From Psychrobacter immobilis (GTDB lineage: Bacteria > Pseudomonadota > Gammaproteobacteria > Pseudomonadales > Moraxellaceae): 64,000 nt of DNA. Each line of letters starts with the position of its first letter. Position 1 is the stretch's first letter. A model generated the notes under the pieces. It did no database searches. It was not told the origin of the DNA and worked only from the letters and a program-made list of their open reading frames with translations. Shown here one piece after another: positions 9,526 through 17,800 of the stretch. A program made the position numbers and the translations under genes. Location: NCBI RefSeq assembly GCF_904846065.1, contig NZ_CAJGZV010000001.1, forward strand, positions 2,232,001 through 2,296,000, given 5' to 3'.

Positions 9526-9656
9526 AGTGGTGATGCTAAAGAAGTGCTGGTTATCTTTGATAAAGGCGTACCTGACTAACTGTGCTTTGCAAAGTACGAC
9601 GTTGCCTCACTCGAGCATAGCTCTCCCCTTGCGTCGGGGCGAAGTAGTGCTTCGCT

Positions 9657-9932
9657 TTATCCCTCCTCATTTAGGATCTCTCGTTCCTCTTCAGCAACTT
9701 TGAGCTGTCGTTTAAGACGCTTGTTTTCTTCGATCACCGCCATGAGTTCAGGATCATATTGAGCTGTTCCTGCAAGTTTGCCTTGATTGGTTTTATTGTG
9801 CCAATTAGATAAGGTCTGCATGGCGATACCAAGCTGCTTTGCAGTCGCTGAAATATTCCCATCGTTGTCCGCTATCTTCTTGACGGCTTCTGCTTTGAAT
9901 TCTGTGCTATAAGTTCTGATTTTCTTGGTCAT
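9657..9932 (-). CDS. IS3-family transposase OrfA
   Basis: The 91-residue protein is a typical OrfA: a helix-turn-helix of the transposase_8 type (YSTEFKAEAVKKI, ISATAKQLGIAMQTLSNW) followed by a leucine-zipper-like coiled coil (EENKRLKRQLKVAEEEREIL). It binds the IS ends and is normally joined to OrfB by programmed frameshifting. Here the downstream orfB is defective. The start ATG at 9,932 follows an AAGGAG ribosome-binding site. Confidence 0.9.
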   Translation of the reverse strand: MTKKIRTYSTEFKAEAVKKIADNDGNISATAKQLGIAMQTLSNWHNKTNQGKLAGTAQYDPELMAVIEENKRLKRQLKVAEEEREILNEEG

Positions 9933-10089
9933 GGTAAACTCCTTGTCAAGTCGCTAGTTTACCAAGTTTAGGTGTATGGTTTCTTCAGCATAGCTCAGTA
10001 CGTCCCATAATCAGAGGAAGGACATTAGTCCTTCCTTAGTATGCTTGGTCATAAAAATAATGGTGCATTACAAAATCAAGAGGTTCCAT

Positions 10090-10653
10090 ATGAAAAAGTT
10101 TATTCTGTTTCTATTTTTTGCACCTTTAGGGTGTTCAGTAGAAAGTAGTGCTATTGAAGACGTGCCTAATATCGCAAAAAGTGAAACTACTTTTATTGAA
10201 TCTAGTATTGAAAATAATTGTACTGGTGAACCTTTATTATTAATGTATGAAGAATTTGTCAAACTGGGTATTAAAGAATCAAATTTATTAACTAGCAAAG
10301 CTAACATAACTTTTACTAAAAGCAATACACCTAAATCAAGGATAGAGAAAAACCTAACTTCAGATTTTGGATCTGATTTTTTAAAAGATGCCTGCGCAAT
10401 AGATGGAACAGTTATTAGTATTAAAGACCTAAGAGAAGGTTATCTTGGTGCTTATCAAGTTACCTACAACTCAGAGGAAAGCGCACTTTTAGCTGCTGAT
10501 ATTATAAGGGATGCAAACTCAACACAACTCAAGGTTTTTAAAGTTGCCACTGTCTTCGATTGGAGATTAGTCAAGAACACTATTCTCATCAACTACAATA
10601 GCCCAGCTACGACTTTATACTACGAACACAATGTGAATGAGTTATCTAAATAG
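10090..10653 (+). CDS. Orphan lipoprotein of unknown function in T6SS cargo region
   Basis: Starting at the ATG at 10,090 (after AGAGG), the 187-residue product has a lipoprotein signal, MKKFILFLFFAPLGC, with acylated Cys15. An upstream in-frame start at 10,045 would put the lipobox too deep and is less likely. The mature part is Ser/Lys/Glu-rich, with two later cysteines (NNCTGE, KDACAID), and I see no known domain. It is AT-rich like the candidate effector and immunity genes. It stands alone just beyond the IS, so it could be an orphan immunity lipoprotein whose effector was lost; this is inference from position only. Confidence 0.5.
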   Translation: MKKFILFLFFAPLGCSVESSAIEDVPNIAKSETTFIESSIENNCTGEPLLLMYEEFVKLGIKESNLLTSKANITFTKSNTPKSRIEKNLTSDFGSDFLKDACAIDGTVISIKDLREGYLGAYQVTYNSEESALLAADIIRDANSTQLKVFKVATVFDWRLVKNTILINYNSPATTLYYEHNVNELSK

Positions 10654-10716
10654 TTGGTTATGGTGATTTGGCAATTTGATGGTGAGCAAGGTTAGTATTT
10701 TACTATTTTACTTAAG

Positions 10717-10904
10717 CCATCTTCGGGTGGTTTAAACACAGATATATTATCCTAGCAAGCCTTGCTCATATCAATGGCGTACCTAAGAGACTCAACCTTC
10801 TAAGGCTTATGGTCGACAAAGGTGGCGACGTGAATATTGATACAGACAATAGCAGAATTTTAGAAAAGATTAAAAAATATAGAGTAGAAGAAGCAGTACC
10901 TTAA
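10717..10904 (+). pseudogene. Possible remnant of an ankyrin-like gene
   Basis: In one frame a start-less reading frame gives INGVPKRLNLLRLMVDKG, then GDVNIDTDNSRILEKI and a natural stop at 10,902. The NLLRLMVDKGGDVNI portion resembles the second helix and loop of an ankyrin repeat. There is no start codon with a ribosome-binding site and the upstream frame is closed. It may be the 3-prime end of a lost ankyrin-type gene; such proteins often occur as immunity factors next to effectors. The similarity is short and weak. Confidence 0.3.
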
Positions 10905-10960
10905 TAAATATAAGACACTGCTTTTTATCTAAAATACATCCATTCTTAAGCACTCGTTAT

Positions 10961-11695
10961 TTAACTATTATGCTTGGCTATCCAGTTTTGCATTTGCTCA
11001 ATTTCAGGCTGCTGCGCGTCAATTACTTGTTGTGCCAATTGACGCATTTCTTCATTTTTGCCATACTTTAGCTGTATCTTTGCCATATCTACTGCGCCAA
11101 TATGATGCGGCAACATACCACGAGCAAATGCCATATCTGGGTTAGGGTCAGCGATACCTGCCATCATTTCACTATGCATCGTATCCATACCTTTAGCATA
11201 AGCTGTCTGCATGGCTTCAGTATCAGACGTTGGCTCAGCAGCATCAGGATGGTTGGCAAGCCAGTTCTGCATTTGCTCAATTTCAGCTTTCTGAGCGTCA
11301 ATAATCTCTTGTGCCAACTGACGCATTTCTGCATCCTTACCATACTTTAGCTGAATCTCTGCCATATCAACAGCACCCATATGATGACCGAGCATTCCTT
11401 GAGCAAAGGCAGCATCGGGATCGTTGTATGCCATGCCTGCCATCATCTCATCATGCATCTTAGTCATAGAGTCATTATACTCTCTATGCATGCCCGTCAT
11501 CGCATCGCCTGACATATCATGACCTGCATGAGCATCCATCGCGCTAGTGTCTGTTGTAGCATTATTAACGGGAGCCGCCTCGTCTTTGACAGTAGCCTCT
11601 GTTACATCATTCGTCGGCTGACAAGCGCCAAGCATCATCACGGCACTGACACTAACTGCAAGCATGGCAAGACGTGAGTTTCTTATCATTTTCAT
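10961..11695 (-). CDS. Lipoprotein with two tandem DUF305 domains
   Basis: The 244-residue protein has a lipoprotein signal (AVSVSAVMMLGAC) and a His/Met-rich linker (MDAHAGHDMSGDAMTGMH). It then carries two nearly identical DUF305 units, about residues 85-160 and 170-244, each with an HHxGAVDMA-type motif (GHHMGAVDMAEIQLKYGK and PHHIGAVDMAKIQLKYGK) and ending in EIEQMQNW. DUF305 proteins are four-helix, ferritin-like periplasmic proteins often found with copper-resistance genes. The Met and His clusters fit metal binding. It is followed by a 307-base gap with no intact gene, and with the two upstream genes on the same strand forms a likely metal-stress operon. Confidence 0.85.
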   Translation of the reverse strand: MKMIRNSRLAMLAVSVSAVMMLGACQPTNDVTEATVKDEAAPVNNATTDTSAMDAHAGHDMSGDAMTGMHREYNDSMTKMHDEMMAGMAYNDPDAAFAQGMLGHHMGAVDMAEIQLKYGKDAEMRQLAQEIIDAQKAEIEQMQNWLANHPDAAEPTSDTEAMQTAYAKGMDTMHSEMMAGIADPNPDMAFARGMLPHHIGAVDMAKIQLKYGKNEEMRQLAQQVIDAQQPEIEQMQNWIAKHNS

Positions 11696-11820
11696 GGTAG
11701 GTCCTTAATTACGATCATTTGGTAGTTATGGTTCATATAAAAACTGGCAAATCAGCTAAGATCCACCAGTTGGAAAAATCATTTAATTTATGTACTAAAA
11801 GCAGTGCGTTTTAAGGCTAT

Positions 11821-12288
11821 TTATTCTAATGCTTCGATCAGTGCCTGCATCTCTTGGATTTCACGTTTTTGTGCTTCGATGATGTCGTCAGCAAGTTGCT
11901 GTACTCTAGGGTCTTCTATATCGGCTCTTGAGCTGGTTAAGATCGCAATTGAATGATGCGGTATCATAGCCTGCATCCAATCCACTTGATCGACGGTTGC
12001 TTGAGATCTGACGCCCCAGATACCCACGGCAAACATCAGCACACTAAGACCATAAATCATTACATTGACCTTAGTTTTCTTGTACATATTGCTCATAAAG
12101 GCGAGCATAATCACTGCCATGCCTGCGCCCATATATAGCGCCATATAGGCTCTGGTCTCACTAAAATAAATATGATCCCACTCATAAGTATTGAAGTACA
12201 TCATGATATACATCACCACGGTAGACGTCAGAATCATGAGGGTGAACTTTACATAAGGGTTCATCTGTTTTTGCTCTGTATGATTCAT
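11821..12288 (-). CDS. Membrane-anchored DUF305 protein
   Basis: The 155-residue protein has three predicted membrane helices (about residues 14-30, 45-65 and 75-92). A C-terminal DUF305 half follows with the MIPHHSIAI motif and the ending AQKREIQEMQALI. Membrane-anchored DUF305 proteins of this layout are common in copper and silver resistance clusters. It lies 125 bases from the two-domain DUF305 gene and 77 bases from the DUF411 gene on the same strand, so the three may be co-transcribed. The function is not established for the family. Confidence 0.85.
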   Translation of the reverse strand: MNHTEQKQMNPYVKFTLMILTSTVVMYIMMYFNTYEWDHIYFSETRAYMALYMGAGMAVIMLAFMSNMYKKTKVNVMIYGLSVLMFAVGIWGVRSQATVDQVDWMQAMIPHHSIAILTSSRADIEDPRVQQLADDIIEAQKREIQEMQALIEALE

Positions 12289-12365
12289 CAGTCAGTCTCC
12301 ATCAATGCTGCTATCAGTACTACAATGAGTAGCTGAAATTTAAAAAATCTATCTAAAGTATTAAC

Positions 12366-12974
12366 TTATAGCTGCTGCTCTGCGGACTCAATCTCAGCGT
12401 ATACTTGGTTTGTGCCATCTTTATTGATTTGCATAATTTGGTATGGCATAAACTTATCTTGATATTCCATACCAGGGCTACCGACGGGCATACCCGGTAC
12501 CGCCAAACCAATGGCTTGCTTTGGTGGATTTTGCAAAAACTTAGCCACATACTTAGCAGGAACATGACCTTCGATGACATAACCATCACTGGTAACGGCG
12601 GTATGGCAAGAACGCATCTCAGCAGTTACACCGTAACGCTCTTTAAATAATGACAAGTCTGCAACATCATGTGCAGTTGTCGTTAACCCATTATCTTCTG
12701 CGTGCCCTATCCATTCTTTACAACAGCCACAATTGGCATCTTTATAGACAGTGGCTGACACGTTCTTGAGCAGGTCTGGGTTGTTGGCTGGTGTCTCTGT
12801 CACTGTTTGCCTACTCTGTATAGCGTTTGCCTCACCACTGCTGGCGTTAGAGGCATTGGCAGTAGAGGGGCTAGCATTAGAAGCATTGCTGTCAGATTGT
12901 CCACATGCTGATAATATGGCAGCGGTTAATAAGACCGCTGACCCTCGAACAAACTTAACGGTAAAAGGAATCAT
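12366..12974 (-). CDS. DUF411-family metal-binding lipoprotein
   Basis: The 202-residue product has a lipoprotein signal (AVLLTAAILSACGQ) and an Ala/Ser/Asn-rich linker (about 26-60). A DUF411 domain follows with the diagnostic ANCGCCKEWIGHA motif, the MRSCHTA motif, and GHVPAKYVAKFL near the C-terminus. DUF411 proteins are periplasmic and usually lie in copper or mixed-metal resistance loci, where the CxCC and SCHT cysteines probably bind metal. It is the promoter-proximal minus-strand gene, divergent from the two-component system, and the cop-box-like palindrome lies about 100 bases upstream of its start. Confidence 0.88.
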   Translation of the reverse strand: MIPFTVKFVRGSAVLLTAAILSACGQSDSNASNASPSTANASNASSGEANAIQSRQTVTETPANNPDLLKNVSATVYKDANCGCCKEWIGHAEDNGLTTTAHDVADLSLFKERYGVTAEMRSCHTAVTSDGYVIEGHVPAKYVAKFLQNPPKQAIGLAVPGMPVGSPGMEYQDKFMPYQIMQINKDGTNQVYAEIESAEQQL

Positions 12975-13075
12975 AGAGGCTTCTCATAGTGTTGAATATT
13001 TCATGGTGTTGAATATTAAAATTAGGATGTATTGATGCCAAACTAGCATAGCCACTCTGACAGTCAGATGACGCC

Positions 13076-13097
13076 AAGATGACAATTTTGTCATCTT
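13076..13097. promoter_or_regulatory. Cop-box-like operator for the CusR/CopR-type regulator
   Basis: A perfect inverted repeat with 10-base arms, AAGATGACAA and TTGTCATCTT, is separated by TT. It closely resembles the known cus/pco box bound by CusR and PcoR (TGACAA-nn-TTGTCA core). It lies in the 223-base divergent region between the DUF411 gene and the response-regulator gene, about 100 bases from each start, so it can serve both directions. A shorter TCTGACAGTCAGATGA palindrome-like stretch lies just to its left. Confidence 0.75.
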
Positions 13098-13197
13098 CTA
13101 GACTGAGCATAGGTTTATTACCAGTATTCCTCTATGATTGATAATAATAGAGACATTTTATATTGATCTCATCCTAAATAATTGGTGCGAGTATGCT

Positions 13198-13965
13198 ATG
13201 AAAGTATTGTTAGTCGAAGATGAATTATCGCTTGGCGACTACATCAAAAAAGGTTTAAGCGAGGCAGGTTTTATCGTTGAGCATAAAACCACAGGTTTAG
13301 ATGGTTATCATGCTCTGATGACTGAGGACTTCACTGTCGTGGTGATGGATGTGATGCTGCCTGATGTGAGCGGATTTGAATTAGTCAGTAATTATCGCGC
13401 TGCTGGTAACACCACCCCTGTATTATTTTTGACCGCAAAAGATGACCTTAGCGACCGCATAAAAGGCTTTGAGATTGGCGGTGACGATTATCTCACTAAA
13501 CCTTTTGCCTTCGCTGAGCTGTTGGTCAGAATCAAAAGCTTACTACGCCGTGCCAATCAAGCAGATTACGCCAGCACAGTGCTTCAAATAGCTGATTTAA
13601 AACTGGATATCGCCAAACGTAGCGTGCATCGAGATAAAGGTTCTATCAAATTGACGGCCAAAGAATTTGCGCTATTGCAGTTTTTACTTGAGCATCAAGG
13701 CGAAGTATTGCCCCGCTCTGTCATCGCTTCACAAGTATGGGATATGAATTTTGATAGCGATACCAATGTGATTGATGTGGCGATAAGACGCTTACGAAGT
13801 AAAATCGACGATGGCTTTGAAAATAAGCTCATTCATACCGTACGCGGTATGGGCTATAAACTAGAAGCGGACAATATCGCCGCTACAGTCAATAATGAAA
13901 CTAGCATTGATATGAGTAATGAGGCTAATACAGTTTCTAAACTCAACCACGTTGAAGTGAAATAG
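13198..13965 (+). CDS. OmpR-family response regulator, CusR/CopR-like (metal responsive)
   Basis: From the ATG at 13,198 the protein has 255 residues. It has a receiver domain (1-115) with Asp51 in MDVMLPD as phosphorylation site and Lys in LTKPFAF, then an OmpR-type winged helix (about 130-225) with TAKEFALLQFLLEH and IDVAIRRLRSKID, and a roughly 30-residue polar tail that is longer than usual. The earlier in-frame start at 13,138 would add residues absent from the family. The gene is followed after one base by the sensor kinase. The nearby cop-box-like palindrome and the DUF411/DUF305 genes point to copper or silver sensing. CusR/CopR/PcoR is the best match by motif and context. Confidence 0.85.
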   Translation: MKVLLVEDELSLGDYIKKGLSEAGFIVEHKTTGLDGYHALMTEDFTVVVMDVMLPDVSGFELVSNYRAAGNTTPVLFLTAKDDLSDRIKGFEIGGDDYLTKPFAFAELLVRIKSLLRRANQADYASTVLQIADLKLDIAKRSVHRDKGSIKLTAKEFALLQFLLEHQGEVLPRSVIASQVWDMNFDSDTNVIDVAIRRLRSKIDDGFENKLIHTVRGMGYKLEADNIAATVNNETSIDMSNEANTVSKLNHVEVK

Positions 13966-13966
13966 C

Positions 13967-15448
13967 ATGGCATATAAACCGGAGCATCGACGCTTGTCAT
14001 TACTGTGGCGCACTACCCTAGTATTAACGGTATGTGTGCTGATATCTCAAGCTTTTTTGTACATATGGATACAGCGTTCGGTTAATGATCATTTTGAACA
14101 AATGGACTCAGAGATCCTGACTCACGCTGCGTTTAATTTACGACAGTACATGACAGAGGTGACATCGGATGATCAGCGCTCTGACAACCTTGCCGACCCT
14201 GCTCATCTCGCCAATACAGCATCATCTGTGGTAGATATCTTTCGACCAGATTACGAAGTTAAAACAATTATCACTGACCATAATGGACAAGTCATCAATA
14301 GTCAGCCAAAGGATTTTATTGATAAACTCAATGACTCCCAATTGGTCGAAAAACTATGGCAGCAGCACCGCGATCAACCCTTTGACTTGCAGCTTAATCA
14401 TCGTCATTATCGCGCGCTGGTCATTGAGCACTCTAATCGCTTGGCATTCATCGCGCTACCGATTGATGTGCACCATCAATACCTTGCCCAGTTTAATCAC
14501 CATCTTATTCTGATACTTATTGCGATTACTTTTATCTTGGTATCAGTGGCGGCTTTTAGCGTCTATTTAGGATTCGCCCCCTTAGCGACCATCAGTCAAA
14601 AAATGGCACGTATCAACGCTGAGCAGTTAGACGATAGAATCATCGTCTCTGAAATGCCAAGCGAGTTGCGACCCTTGGCTGACGCTTATAATGCCATGAT
14701 GGATAAACTCGAACACAACTTTGCCTCATTATCACAGTTTTCAGATGACATTGCTCACGAACTGCGCACACCACTGGCAACGTTAAGCACTCAAACTCAA
14801 GTGATGCTCAGTAAACCTAGAGACCATCAAGAATATGTCGAGCAGCTACATCATCAACACGACACGCTCAAGCAACTATCCCTGCTAATTAACAATATGC
14901 TATTGCTGGCAAAAACTCAAAAAGGTCTTTACGACTCACAACGTCATCTTGTCGATACCGACTCACTGATAATTAAGCTCATCGATTATTTTGAGCTGAT
15001 AGCCGAAGAGCGCGGTATCTCTTTTGAGAAAAAAGGTGAGTTTGATGTGGTATTAGGGGATGAGAGCTTGTTACAAAGGCTATTTGCCAACTTGATATCC
15101 AATGCGATTTACTACGCCGCCAGCGACAGCATCATTACTATTACCGCCGTTTCTAAGACTGCTAGCCTCATAAAACATAACGCTCACGCCCTTAAAGACA
15201 CGGCTCAGCAGCCATCGCTAAACATCACCATCACTAATCGCTTGCAGACGCCTCTAACTCAAGCGGAAGCAGATAGACTGTTTGAACGCTTTTATCGTCA
15301 TCACAAATCCAATAATCAGCACTCGGGCACAGGATTGGGATTGGCCATCGTACAAGCGATCGTCAATGCCCATAACGGCAAAGTCAGTATTACCATTAAG
15401 GATGAGTATTACTTTCAAGTTAACGTACAGTTATTAAAAGAATCATAG
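13967..15448 (+). CDS. Heavy-metal sensor histidine kinase, CusS/CopS-like
   Basis: The 493-residue protein has a first membrane helix (about 14-34), a periplasmic sensor region (35-178), a second helix (about 179-203), a HAMP linker, a HisKA domain with His264 in DDIAHELRTPLATLS, and a HATPase domain with LISNAIYYA (N box) and GTGLGLAIVQAIV (G box). It belongs to the same class as CusS and CopS kinases and is coupled to the response-regulator gene one base away. The periplasmic part has several His residues but no obvious Cys motif. The kinase would sense periplasmic metal and phosphorylate Asp51 of the upstream regulator. Confidence 0.88.
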   Translation: MAYKPEHRRLSLLWRTTLVLTVCVLISQAFLYIWIQRSVNDHFEQMDSEILTHAAFNLRQYMTEVTSDDQRSDNLADPAHLANTASSVVDIFRPDYEVKTIITDHNGQVINSQPKDFIDKLNDSQLVEKLWQQHRDQPFDLQLNHRHYRALVIEHSNRLAFIALPIDVHHQYLAQFNHHLILILIAITFILVSVAAFSVYLGFAPLATISQKMARINAEQLDDRIIVSEMPSELRPLADAYNAMMDKLEHNFASLSQFSDDIAHELRTPLATLSTQTQVMLSKPRDHQEYVEQLHHQHDTLKQLSLLINNMLLLAKTQKGLYDSQRHLVDTDSLIIKLIDYFELIAEERGISFEKKGEFDVVLGDESLLQRLFANLISNAIYYAASDSIITITAVSKTASLIKHNAHALKDTAQQPSLNITITNRLQTPLTQAEADRLFERFYRHHKSNNQHSGTGLGLAIVQAIVNAHNGKVSITIKDEYYFQVNVQLLKES

Positions 15449-15734
15449 GGCGGGTTTGATCGAGAAATGGTCACCATTTGGTCACCGAACAGGTGGTCAG
15501 AAAGCGGGTGATCAGCGATTTTCAAAAGTTAGAATGTATGCAACCAAACTGATAAAGAATACACTATTGAAGATAGACTATTCCCTATCAGTTGATAAAG
15601 AAAAATAGTCAACCTTTATAGATAAAGGCTGTAAGAGGAATTTTAAACACAAAAAAACCCCAAACAAAATTATGTTTGAGGCGAAACTTGCTTAAACTCG
15701 AGAGTTTAAATTTGTTTTAGCTTTTTACTAAATA
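15449..15734. other. Intergenic gap with minus-strand terminator
   Basis: Between the sensor kinase and the tRNA genes I see no coding frame. The first 80 bases contain repeated GGTCACC/GGTGGTC-like words (15,469-15,500) that do not form a clean hairpin. The right part holds the terminator of the tRNA transcript. Confidence 0.4.
15651..15682 (-). terminator. Rho-independent terminator of the tRNA-Val/tRNA-Asp transcript
   Basis: On the minus strand a hairpin with arms CCTCAAAC and GTTTGGGG around an AT-rich loop is followed by a run of seven T. It lies about 50 bases downstream of tRNA-Asp. Confidence 0.65.
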
Positions 15735-15811
15735 TGGCGCAGCGGACGGGACTCGAACCCGCGACCCCCGGCGTGACAGGCCGGTATTCTAACCAACTGA
15801 ACTACCGCTGC
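15735..15811 (-). tRNA. tRNA-Asp (GTC)
   Basis: The minus strand folds into a cloverleaf: acceptor GCAGCGG pairs with CCGCTGC, the anticodon loop CTGTCAC contains GTC, the T loop is GTTCGAGTC, and the 3-prime CCA is encoded. Length is 77 bases. It is the second gene of a minus-strand tRNA pair with tRNA-Val. Confidence 0.95.
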
Positions 15812-15862
15812 TTAGGTCGTCTTAGCATCTTCTCTTATTACAGAGACACTCGCTAAAAAGAG

Positions 15863-15938
15863 TGGTGGGTGATGACGGATTCGAACCGCCGACATTCTGC
15901 GTGTAAGGCAGACGCTCTACCAACTGAGCTAATCACCC
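15863..15938 (-). tRNA. tRNA-Val (TAC)
   Basis: The minus strand gives acceptor GGGTGAT, D arm AGCTCAGTTGGTAGAGC, anticodon loop CTTACAC with TAC, T loop GTTCGAATC, and an encoded CCA. Length is 76 bases. It lies 51 bases upstream of tRNA-Asp in the same transcript. Confidence 0.95.
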
Positions 15939-16242
15939 TGAGAAGCGTTAAAAAATTGCAGTGCAATTTTAGCTTCGCAAGTTAAAATTCCTTAAAGGGA
16001 ATTTTATAGAAAGTTTAATCTTTAAAGTTGTCACGCTTTAAGTCAGTAAAAATTCTAACAACATTGAACTTAATTAAGTCCCCTTGCTGTGGGTGTGTAT
16101 TATATAGATTTACACATGGCTGTCAAACAGTATTTTCAGTTTTTTAACCTATTTTATAGGTTTTTATTGATTAATCTGACAAGCCTATGTTTTTATTGGA
16201 TTTATATTTTTATAAAAAACCAATAAATTTTCAAGCATGATC
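15939..16242. other. Intergenic region upstream of the tRNA genes
   Basis: About 300 bases with no plausible gene. It must hold the tRNA promoter on the minus strand. The section 16,090-16,230 is very AT-rich with T runs, which could also terminate the glutathione peroxidase transcript. I see no clean hairpin. Confidence 0.4.
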
Positions 16243-16728
16243 CTATTTACTGGCTAATGCTTGTTCGATATCCATTTTTATGGCTTCTGGTTTGGTGGTT
16301 GGCGCATAGCGGTCAATGACCTGTCCATCTTTACCAATTAAAAACTTAGTAAAATTCCATTTGATACCATCTGTCAATACACCACCCTTTTGCTCTTTGA
16401 GCCAATCAAAAATAGGATGAGCATCTTTGCCATTGACATCAACCTTCGCCATCATTGGAAAACTGACACCATAGTTCTTTTGACAAAATGCGCCAATCTC
16501 ATCATTACTCTCTGGATCTTGCCCGCCAAATTGATTACAAGGGAAACCAATAACGACCAATCCTTGATCTTTATATTGCTGATACAGCGCCTCTAGGCCT
16601 TCAAATTGCGGCGTAAACCCACATTTGCTGGCGGTATTGACGATTAATAACACCTTACCTTGATAATCAGAGAACGCTTGTGCAGTACCGTCCATGCGCT
16701 CAGCAGTAAAATCGTAAATCGTGCTCAT
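16243..16728 (-). CDS. Glutathione peroxidase family protein (cysteine form)
   Basis: The product is about 161 residues and matches the GPx/BtuE family. The peroxidatic Cys lies in NTASKCGFTPQFEGLE, and the conserved Gln and Trp motifs appear as GFPCNQFGGQDP and IKWNFTKFLI. It is the Cys type, as usual in bacteria, and probably uses thioredoxin or glutathione to reduce peroxides in the cytoplasm; no signal peptide is seen. Two ATGs are adjacent; the second (16,728) has better spacing from AAGGAC. It is separated from msrB by about 160 bases on the same strand, giving a small oxidative-stress neighbourhood. Confidence 0.92.
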   Translation of the reverse strand: MSTIYDFTAERMDGTAQAFSDYQGKVLLIVNTASKCGFTPQFEGLEALYQQYKDQGLVVIGFPCNQFGGQDPESNDEIGAFCQKNYGVSFPMMAKVDVNGKDAHPIFDWLKEQKGGVLTDGIKWNFTKFLIGKDGQVIDRYAPTTKPEAIKMDIEQALASK

Positions 16729-16889
16729 CATTTGTCCTTAAATCGATTAAGTTATTATTTTGATATTCTTTTAAACCGTGCTCATTTTTCAATAACAGTG
16801 AAAACATTAATAATGCTAATAACTGGCAAGGCAGCATCTCGCGCTTCCCTGCCATGACTCTAAAATACTCTAAGCAATTTTTTTAACAA

Positions 16890-17315
16890 TTACTTTTCAG
16901 ATTTATCTAGATCAATAGACACAGAATTGATGCAATAGCGCATCCCCGTCGTCTCGCTTGGGCCGTCAGGGAAGACATGGCCTAAATGTGCACCGCAGTT
17001 ACTACAGGTCACTTCTGTCCGCGTCATGCCCAGCGAATTATCCACATGCTCCTCGATAGCGCTGTTATCAACTCCTTGGTCAAAACTTGGCCAACCACAG
17101 CTGGCATCAAATTTATTGCTTGAGTCAAATAAGCTCGCACCGCAGCCTTTGCAGCGATAAATACCGTCATCAGTCGCATCGTTATAGACGCCCGTAAATG
17201 GGCGTTCTGTACCCTTTTCACGCATCACGTGATATTCATCAGCACTCAAACGCTCTTTCCAATCAGCTTCTGTTAATTGGCTGATTTCTTCTTGGCTAAG
17301 TTGATTGTCTTGCAT
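16890..17315 (-). CDS. msrB: Peptide-methionine (R)-S-oxide reductase MsrB
   Basis: The 141-residue protein has the complete MsrB signature: two zinc-binding CxxC pairs (CKGCGASLF and [12 protein letters not shown]), GWPSFDQ, and the catalytic Cys in [10 protein letters not shown]. It reduces methionine R-sulfoxide in oxidised proteins and acts in the cytoplasm. The start ATG follows AAGGATAC. Confidence 0.97.
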   Translation of the reverse strand: MQDNQLSQEEISQLTEADWKERLSADEYHVMREKGTERPFTGVYNDATDDGIYRCKGCGASLFDSSNKFDASCGWPSFDQGVDNSAIEEHVDNSLGMTRTEVTCSNCGAHLGHVFPDGPSETTGMRYCINSVSIDLDKSEK

Positions 17316-17597
17316 AATGTATCCTTAATTTGGGTATGTATTATCTCATCCATTAGCATTAGCTTTTATCTGCTATAAACTAACACTTTATCGCCATATT
17401 TTTATAAAAACGATGGGCCTTATCTATTGTTTATCCACTCAATATTCAAGGTATACATTACAAGAAAACTATTATAAACAAGCGATAGTGTAAGGTATTG
17501 AAAAAGCTATGATAAATAAAATACAGCAAATTTTCTTAACGTATCAATGAGTATAGATGTAGCCACGACAATGATTCTCTGAGAGAAGTTTGATATA

Positions 17598-17772
17598 TAG
17601 GGGGTGTCCTCAATTCAATCGACTATCTTCTAAATGAGCTAAAAATGGCTAAATTTTGCCAAGCATCGTCAAATAGCTTATCAATATCTCGATATTATTT
17701 GCACTACTTTCCTTGTTTGACGACAATTTATCTCATTTTTATTACCATTTTTAAAATAAGGACACGCCCTAG
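17598..17772 (+). repeat. GGGCGTGTC mini-element, copy A (near full length)
   Basis: This copy is 175 bp including the flanking TA, with ends GGGGGTGTCCTCAATTCAAT and AAAATAAGGACACGCCC. Its left half (GAGCTAAAAATGGCTAAATT, CGTCAAATA) and right half (CTTTCCTTGTTTGA, TTTATCTCATTTTTATTACC) match copy C in the same orientation. It has no coding frame. It lies between msrB and the alaT fusion, ending 29 bases before the palindromic operators. Confidence 0.85.
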
Positions 17773-17800
17773 TAGAGCAGCAATGAGGCAACTATAATAC

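Larger units (their letters stand above)
8785..9979 (-). mobile_element. Decayed IS3-family insertion sequence
   Basis: The element is about 1.2 kb and carries an orfA and a damaged orfB on the minus strand. Its ends match as imperfect inverted repeats: left CCGTACAGTTAAACTTGG (8,785-8,802) and right CCAAGTTTAGGTGTATGG (9,962-9,979), which agree in 15 of 18 positions when one is reversed. I see no clear target-site duplication. The orfB reading frame has lost part of its catalytic domain, so the copy should not transpose by itself. The exact outer borders are uncertain by a few bases. Confidence 0.75.

Noticed and set aside
10961..12974. Direct copper export function
   Set aside because: No P-type ATPase, RND pump, multicopper oxidase or CopA-type motif is present; only DUF305 and DUF411 proteins are seen.
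12405..13035. Plus-strand frames opposite the DUF411 gene
   Set aside because: They mirror the minus-strand lipoprotein gene and lack protein-family features.
15469..15500. Repeated GGTCACC-like words after the sensor kinase gene
   Set aside because: Arms pair poorly and no T run follows, so I do not call a terminator or operator.
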